From assembly GCA_964459805.1 (NCBI GenBank), contig CAYWOD010000015.1:1-27395 (forward strand): a stretch of 27,395 nt of DNA, read 5' to 3'. This document shows positions 22,522 through 27,395 of the stretch, one piece after another. The DNA is from DAOVRL01 sp964459805 (GTDB lineage Bacteria > Planctomycetota > Phycisphaerae > Sedimentisphaerales > Anaerobacaceae). Both the position numbers and the translations under genes were made by a program. Within the stretch, counting starts at the first letter, position 1. Every line of letters begins with the position of its first letter. Under the pieces are notes generated by a model. It was not told the DNA's origin. It saw only the letters and a program-made list of their open reading frames with translations, and ran no database searches.

Positions 22522-24123
22522 CTACCGGCGTTTCCTTCGTATTAGAGCGAGGCCGCCGAGCCCGAGCAGAGCAATTGTTGCCGGCTCGGGGATAGCCGTA
22601 ACTGCCACAGACGTTTTACCAGGATATGAGTCGTTGTAGCTATATGACCATCCAAACCAATCAGTAGCTACTTCACCGCCGTAGACGGTAAACAAGCCGG
22701 TTTCGATATAGTCAAGAACCTTTGGCATTTGGTTACCGTCAAGTATCAGAAGACCGCCAATTTCAAAGTCCACGGTGCCTCCGCTTCCGGGCACCCCAAT
22801 TTCCAAACCGCCAATCTCGATTGTACCACCGAACAGGTCAACCTCTCCGGTGGAGCCATTGAGGCCTATCTGCAGAGAGTTGGCGTCCGAACCGGAAATA
22901 AGGCCGCCGGTCATCGTCAGCCGACCGGTACCGGGGTGCAGAATATCCTCATAGACCGGCTCTTCAGGCGTCCCGATGTTAATCGTCTGGATGGTTGTCT
23001 CACCGATGCGGATGTCGCCGCTGATAACATTGATGACACCGTCGGCCATTTCAAGAACACCCGTGCCGCGGTTCTTGCCGATACTCAACTCCTGGTTAGT
23101 GACCTCGTTTCCGACGTTTATGATTCCACCCAGGATACTGAGCAGACCGTCACCGCCAACTTCCGGATCTCCGGCAACGCTATTACCGATGACGAGGTTT
23201 CCGCTGACATTGACAACGCCGCCCGAGATGGTGCCGGTGCCTTTGCCTCCCTGGTAGCCAAACCTCATCGCATTGACGTTGGTTCCAGCGTTGAGGACGC
23301 CGTCGGTCATCGTGAACTCACCGACACTGTCAAGGCCTCGCCCCACATCCACCGCGCCCTTCGCGCTAATAGTACCGCTCGAGAAGGTGAGTGTGCCGCT
23401 GCCTCCGCTGGAGCCGACCCTGAGATCACCTCCAGCATTCACAGTGCTGCCCGAGATAAGGCCGGTCCCCGTCGCTCCCTGGTGGCCGAACCTGAAAACC
23501 TTTCCAATCTCCACCGTGCTGTCGGTCAAAGTCAACTGGCCTACACTGCCTGCTTTTTGACCAACATAGAATTCGCCGTTCACACTGACAGTCGCGTTGG
23601 AGATAGTTCCGGTGCCTTTGGCGCCGTCGAGCCCGAACTTCAAGTTCCTTTTTTTGCTTGAATGTTGAAGGGTAAAACTGCCCCCGGACACTAAGAGGGT
23701 CCCCACGCCGCCTGCATCGTCACCGACAAACAAGTTGTGGGTGCTGTTTACGACACCGCCTTGAAAATCAAATACGCCGGTTGCCTTGACGCCCACCTTC
23801 GACTCTACTGTCCACGCAAGAGAACCGCCGGTCATAAGCAGCTTGCCTTCAAAGGCGTCCGTACCGTCGCCCCAGCCAACCTGCAGTTTCTTGGGGGTTG
23901 CCGTCACTAAGTCATCGATAAGACAGTAGCTGGCATCGGCCAGCACAATCCTGGCGATGTCGCCTGTGCCGGGAATTTTGTCCGCACTCCAGTTGGCCGC
24001 AGTGTCCCAGCGGTTGTCGCCGCCCTCATGGTCCCAGGTTCGTGTTGCGGCCGTAGCCAGCGGACTGCAGACCAAAACCAGTACGAACACGGCACTAATC
24101 AGATTATTCAACTTGCTTTTCAT
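22522..24123 (-). CDS. PEP-CTERM exported beta-helix-like repeat protein
   Basis: About 533 residues. Signal peptide at the start (MKSKLNNLISAVFVLVLVCSPLATA). The C-terminus is a full PEP-CTERM sorting signal: IPEPATIALLGLGGLALI followed by RRKRR, so the protein is sorted and probably released or anchored by an exosortase. Between lie about ten glycine-rich repeats of the type G-TGTISGGVVNVSGNLVIG, each with an MTGG- or SGG-like turn and an xLxVG strand, as in autotransporter-associated beta-helix repeats. WDHEGGDNRWDTAANW near the start is a common opening of such proteins. I chose ATG 24123, with GAGGAG close upstream, over an upstream in-frame ATG at 24165. Likely an extracellular structural or adhesive protein. 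Confidence 0.9.
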   Translation of the reverse strand: MKSKLNNLISAVFVLVLVCSPLATAATRTWDHEGGDNRWDTAANWSADKIPGTGDIARIVLADASYCLIDDLVTATPKKLQVGWGDGTDAFEGKLLMTGGSLAWTVESKVGVKATGVFDFQGGVVNSTHNLFVGDDAGGVGTLLVSGGSFTLQHSSKKRNLKFGLDGAKGTGTISNATVSVNGEFYVGQKAGSVGQLTLTDSTVEIGKVFRFGHQGATGTGLISGSTVNAGGDLRVGSSGGSGTLTFSSGTISAKGAVDVGRGLDSVGEFTMTDGVLNAGTNVNAMRFGYQGGKGTGTISGGVVNVSGNLVIGNSVAGDPEVGGDGLLSILGGIINVGNEVTNQELSIGKNRGTGVLEMADGVINVISGDIRIGETTIQTINIGTPEEPVYEDILHPGTGRLTMTGGLISGSDANSLQIGLNGSTGEVDLFGGTIEIGGLEIGVPGSGGTVDFEIGGLLILDGNQMPKVLDYIETGLFTVYGGEVATDWFGWSYSYNDSYPGKTSVAVTAIPEPATIALLGLGGLALIRRKRR

Positions 24124-24661
24124 CACAGTACTCCTCGATACTATTAACATTTCCCACAACTCCAAACTCCGGCTACAAATCGCCCGAGCTTACTCTGTGC
24201 TCGTCCAGGAAAATATAGGTGCAACTCCGGCATCCTCCCTTAGAGAGGAACCGATACCCCCAAATCACCCTAATTCTCCAGACTAACACACACTCTTTTA
24301 TACCAAAATACCTGCCTCTTCGTCAACAGAAATTCGGAAGAAGGCCTGAGAATTCTCAAAAAAATGCACAGAGAGCACGTAAACTCCTTGTTTATAAACC
24401 GTTACGTACGTTCAGCGCAGAAAAAAATTCCGCAAAATCGCCCTTGCACACCCAGTTTTTCCGGATCAACCGCTACATTGTTCTGCATTTGCTGACGCAA
24501 TGCCGAGCGTAGTAGGTTGGCGTTCGTTGGACCTATGCACGTAAGCCCAAATTGGTGCCGTGGGCGGAAGGCTCTGCTATGCTGAAGCCAAACAGCAGAC
24601 CGATTGCTGAGAACATTGATTGGCTGCGCCAAGCAGCTTTGCGGTATAGGCAGCAGGACGG
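24124..24661. other. Intergenic region without recognised gene
   Basis: 538 bases between minus-strand genes. Open frames exist on both strands (for example 24552-24839 plus and 24402-24632 minus), but none has a family motif, a good start site or codon character. The right part contains the promoter of the PEP-CTERM gene at its left end and the 3' flank of the sulfatase gene. No clear terminator was found. Confidence 0.45.
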
Positions 24662-26050
24662 CTACTTCGTTCTTGGAATTCCGAAATACTTCCCCTGGTC
24701 CCCCTGTGATTTCATCCAGCTTTTCACCTTACGGCGCATTTGTTCGAGTGTTTTCCTGTTCTCGGACAGTGAGGCGATGTTGTTCGTTTCGTGTGGGTCG
24801 GCCAGGATCTCGTATAGCTCCTCTTTGGAGCGGTTGTGATAGCGGTTGACAATTGCCTCGGCCTTGGGGTCGGTCAAGGCGGCTCTTTCCCAGGAATGCC
24901 AGAAATCGAGCCCATCGGCATTTTTGCCTTTATCGATATGAGTGGTATAGATGAAATCGGGGTACAGATTCAAGATGTACTTGTGCGTTCGAGTGCGCAG
25001 GCAGCGAATTGGGTAAACGTTCATATTTCCGTCCCCGCTGTGTGTCGCGTATATTTCGCTGCGGTGCGAGGTGGTTTGACCTTTCAAAAGACCTGCGAAA
25101 GATTTACCATCCAACTCTTGAGGGACTCGGCCGCCTGCAATCTCCAGGAACGTCGGGAGGAAATCCGCGAAACTGATAAAGGCATCCGAATATAACGCCG
25201 GCTCAATCTTGCCCGGCCAGACGGCCAGCATGGGGACCCTGATGCCGGCGTCATAGAGATTCCACTTGCCGAAGGGCCACTGGGCGCCTTGGTCGGAGGT
25301 ATAGATGAACAGGGTGTTGTCCGACAGGTGTGTTTTGACCGAATCGTAAACCTCGCCGAGGCGTTTATCCATCAATGTAACGTCGGTGTAGTATTTAGTG
25401 CGATACCTGCGTGTTTCGGGGGTGTCAACGAAGGTCGCGGGCAGATCGACATTGTCCGGGGCGTAGCCTTCGTTTTCGGGCCAATAGACGTGCGGGCTGT
25501 GCGAGCCGACGATCATAAACAGCGGTCGGCTACTTTTCCTTTCCTGGAGGAATTTTTGCACGGCGGCCGTATCCAAATCGGTATTTAACGGGCCCCTGCG
25601 AATGCTGCTCTTGATGTATTCGAACGGGTACTTCTTTCTTGGATTGAAGTGGGACTTTCCGCAGGATACGACGTCATAGCCTAAGTCGTGGAAATAGTCA
25701 GGCAGGGTTTGGACGTCGGCCCCTATGGTCGAATGATTCGGCTCGGCGCCGTTGCGGGCCGAGTATAAGCCGGTCAGGAGGATGGCCCTCGAGGGAACGC
25801 AGGTCGGCGAGCCGACGAAGGCGTGGGAGAATTTCATTCCTTCGGCGGCGATTCTGTCCATATTCGGCGTCTTGACGACCTTGCTGCCGTAGGTTGCCGA
25901 GTCGAGATAGCCGTGGTCGTCGGAGATGAACACGACGATGTTCGGGCGAGTTTGCTTTGCTTTGGGCCCGGCAAGAACCATTGGTCCAAGAGCCAGACTG
26001 CCGATTACCGTGGATTTGAGAAAGTCTCTGCGTCTTAGCTGCCGGTTCAT
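24662..26050 (-). CDS. Tat-exported Cys-type sulfatase
   Basis: A 462-residue sulfatase of the alkaline-phosphatase superfamily. Twin-arginine signal RRRDFLKS at residues 6-13, so exported. Catalytic features: NIVVFISDDHG (metal-binding Asp44-Asp45), C84-V-P-S-R88 in SPTCVPSRAILLTG, whose cysteine must be converted to formylglycine, then GKSHF, and SDQGAQWPFGKWNLYDAG (metal-binding Asp). It resembles N-sulfoglucosamine sulfohydrolase-like (heparan N-sulfatase) members, but the substrate cannot be read reliably. It hydrolyses sulfate esters or sulfamates of polysaccharides in the periplasm. The activating enzyme is not obviously in this window, since the nearby SUMF1-like protein lacks catalytic cysteines. 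Length is usual for the family. Confidence 0.93.
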   Translation of the reverse strand: MNRQLRRRDFLKSTVIGSLALGPMVLAGPKAKQTRPNIVVFISDDHGYLDSATYGSKVVKTPNMDRIAAEGMKFSHAFVGSPTCVPSRAILLTGLYSARNGAEPNHSTIGADVQTLPDYFHDLGYDVVSCGKSHFNPRKKYPFEYIKSSIRRGPLNTDLDTAAVQKFLQERKSSRPLFMIVGSHSPHVYWPENEGYAPDNVDLPATFVDTPETRRYRTKYYTDVTLMDKRLGEVYDSVKTHLSDNTLFIYTSDQGAQWPFGKWNLYDAGIRVPMLAVWPGKIEPALYSDAFISFADFLPTFLEIAGGRVPQELDGKSFAGLLKGQTTSHRSEIYATHSGDGNMNVYPIRCLRTRTHKYILNLYPDFIYTTHIDKGKNADGLDFWHSWERAALTDPKAEAIVNRYHNRSKEELYEILADPHETNNIASLSENRKTLEQMRRKVKSWMKSQGDQGKYFGIPRTK

Positions 26051-26308
26051 TTGTCGGTCACCTCGAATGAATTTTGCGGTCCGTAATCCGCCCGGCGGTG
26101 CCGGGCCTGGGTCCTTGAAAGGATACCAAATTCTTGCTTACAAGACAACCAGCCAGGAGATTACAGACGAGGCACAGGATTTGGCAACGCATATAATCGT
26201 AGAACCTGGTTTATTGTTGCTCAGCCAGGATGTGCGACAGTCATCAGTTTAACTATAATGGAGGACTACGTATATGTTACTCTCGTAGCGTCGGCCACTA
26301 TTAGAGAA

Positions 26309-26371
26309 GGAACCTGCTCGACCGGGTCCCTGAAGAATTCGCCTCTTCGAGAGCTACGGTCGGCAGGTTCC
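26309..26371. repeat. Long imperfect hairpin with inner stem
   Basis: GGAACCTGCTCGACCG (26309-26324) pairs with CGGTCGGCAGGTTCC (26357-26371) over 15 base pairs with one bulged T. The loop contains a smaller GAAGA/TCTTC stem. Neither strand has a following T-run, so a simple terminator is less likely than a structured RNA element or palindromic repeat. Confidence 0.65.
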
Positions 26372-26398
26372 ACTGGTCGTGCCTTTGCTTGACTAATG

Positions 26399-26419
26399 TA
26401 AGCTGTTCTGCACAGCTTA
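26399..26419 (-). terminator. Hairpin directly after the methyltransferase stop
   Basis: TAAGCTGT and ACAGCTTA form a perfect 8-bp stem around TCTGC, two bases beyond the stop of the minus-strand gene at 26422. There is no clear T-run after it on the minus strand, so termination is only possible, not established. Confidence 0.45.
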
Positions 26420-26421
26420 TT

Positions 26422-27369
26422 CTACCGTTTCTTGAGCGTTACACTAACCTGGCCGTGCAACAGCAGGCTCTCCAGATCCGGATTTGTTGTGATGGCCTCT
26501 ATGTACTTCGGATCCGCCATTCGGGGATTTATATTGTGGCCTACGATCAGCCCACCCGGACGTACAAGCGGCAGCAACTTCTTGAGATAGTCGATATATC
26601 CTTCCTTGTCGGCATCGAGAAACAGGATGTCGATCGGGTCCTTGATCTTTTTGACAGTCTCGTGGGCATCGCCCTCGACAAGCGTGATGAGCTTTTCAAC
26701 ACCGGCCCTCTTAAAGTTCTCGCGGGCCAGCGAAGCCCTTGTCGCGTCTATCTCATGAGTGGTCAGCTTGCCGCCGGTCTTCCGCAGCGCAAGGGCCAGC
26801 CAGGTGCCAGAGTAACCGTTGGATGTGCCGATTTCCACGACGTGCCTGGCGCCGACAGCTTCCGTCAGCAATCGCAGAAGCCTTCCATCCAGAGCAGGCA
26901 CGTTCATCATTCCCCTGCGTTGGTTCTTGTCCAGATCATCGAGGACGGCGAGTATTTTCTTCTCCGTTTCGTCCTTGGCCATCTGCGGATTCTTGAAAAA
27001 CGATTGGTCTGCTCGGCCTTGACCCGGCCGCGTTCCACCGGCCGGCCTACCAAAACCTGCCGGAGGTCCACCGGAGCCGGCCCTGCCTCCACCGGCTGCC
27101 ATCCTGCCGAACCTCTGCTTCATCTCCGCGATCAATGTGCCCATCTTTTCTCTGTTATTTTGCTTGTAGGCCTCCTCAAGGTCAGTCAGCCAGGTTTGAA
27201 GTCCGCCTCGCATAAATCCGAACCTGTCCTGACCGGGCTGCATGCCCTGGCGAGACCTGCCCACATCTCTGCGACCCGCCCGGCCGGCCACGCCACCCCT
27301 TTCCTGGGCCACCAGGACGCCCGCCAACATCACTACCACCACAATCCACAATGTAACCTTCTTCAACAT
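26422..27369 (-). CDS. SAM-dependent O-methyltransferase with signal peptide
   Basis: A 315-residue protein. The C-terminal domain (about 150-315) is a class I O-methyltransferase of the catechol/caffeoyl-CoA type: ARHVVEIGTSNGYSGTWLALAL (SAM-binding glycine loop ~179-187), THEIDAT (acidic residue binding the ribose), VEGDAHE, and ILFLDADKEGYIDYL (metal-binding D252-A-D). The N-terminus is unexpected: MLKK plus a hydrophobic stretch ending in VLVAQ (1-22) looks like a Sec signal peptide, followed by a Gly/Arg-rich segment, a short helical part (58-90), and a second Gly/Pro/Arg-rich linker (91-122). SAM is not normally available outside the cytoplasm, so either the segment is an anchor or the enzyme is an oddity. 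ATG 27369 has AAAGGAG at good distance. Substrate unknown. Confidence 0.85.
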   Translation of the reverse strand: MLKKVTLWIVVVVMLAGVLVAQERGGVAGRAGRRDVGRSRQGMQPGQDRFGFMRGGLQTWLTDLEEAYKQNNREKMGTLIAEMKQRFGRMAAGGGRAGSGGPPAGFGRPAGGTRPGQGRADQSFFKNPQMAKDETEKKILAVLDDLDKNQRRGMMNVPALDGRLLRLLTEAVGARHVVEIGTSNGYSGTWLALALRKTGGKLTTHEIDATRASLARENFKRAGVEKLITLVEGDAHETVKKIKDPIDILFLDADKEGYIDYLKKLLPLVRPGGLIVGHNINPRMADPKYIEAITTNPDLESLLLHGQVSVTLKKR

Positions 27370-27395
27370 TTCCGGCTCCTTTCTACTGTAATTCT

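Larger units (their letters stand above)
26051..26421. other. Structured intergenic region
   Basis: 371 bases upstream of the sulfatase and downstream of the methyltransferase, both minus strand. It holds two inverted repeats (26309-26371 and 26399-26419). No gene is visible. The promoter of the sulfatase probably lies at 26060-26250 but I cannot place it. Confidence 0.5.

Noticed and set aside
22729..23661. A 310-codon plus-strand frame opposite the PEP-CTERM gene
   Set aside because: Its repetitiveness mirrors the glycine repeats of the real gene on the other strand; no start site or motif.
24402..24632. Minus-strand open frame in the gap after the sulfatase
   Set aside because: No motif, no ribosome-binding site and no codon character; kept as intergenic.

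Overview
The window looks like a bacterial chromosome segment from the Planctomycetota, most likely class Phycisphaerae (inference). The pointers are a PEP-CTERM exported protein, a Tat-exported sulfatase, a heparinase II/III-type lyase, RHS debris, and many short interspersed palindromic repeats between and even inside genes. There is no rRNA, tRNA, transposase, integrase or CRISPR array that I can see.

Region 1 (about 1-8640) is a restriction-modification (R-M) island with an unusual architecture. It opens with repeat-rich non-coding DNA, then the first ~80 codons of a type ISP/IIG-like restriction-methylase gene (693-962). That gene stops abruptly and is replaced by a complete unrelated R-M pair (PD-(D/E)XK endonuclease plus a zinc-ribbon DNA methyltransferase, 1052-4057). 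The last ~75 codons of the same ISP-type gene follow directly (4054-4344). A GIY-YIG nuclease with a RAMA-like C-terminal domain comes next (4322-5068). The pattern then repeats: a 45-bp scrap of the ISP 5' end (5281-5325), a second unrelated R-M pair on the minus strand (8201-5374), and a second copy of the ISP 3' end (8363-8578). This reads as two defence cassettes substituted into the body of one type of host gene whose ends served as homology arms. It is the most interesting feature of the window.

Region 2 (8844-14658, plus strand) is core-like: a kinase-like/deoxyribosyltransferase-like protein, pabB, a frameshifted 23S-IVP/four-helix-bundle gene, pabC (p-aminobenzoate synthesis for folate), a NIF3-like protein, and scpB (chromosome segregation). 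pabB carries an in-frame peptide derived from a palindromic repeat.

Region 3 (14779-17851) holds a Tat-exported metallophosphoesterase, convergent with a heparinase II/III-like lyase and a tiny exported protein.

Region 4 (17852-21500) is a degenerating accessory zone: interspersed repeats, three RHS fragments, an orphan RHS C-terminus with a cysteine-rich tip, a membrane-anchored SUMF1-like protein without the catalytic cysteines of true FGE, and a broken DUF1573-like lipoprotein gene.

Region 5 (21512-27369, all minus strand) encodes envelope proteins: a gluzincin-type metallopeptidase, a repeat-rich PEP-CTERM protein with a clear terminator, a Cys-type sulfatase, and an O-methyltransferase that carries a signal peptide. 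Together with the lyase, the sulfatase suggests breakdown of sulfated polysaccharides. All family assignments are by eye from motifs; no database search was run.
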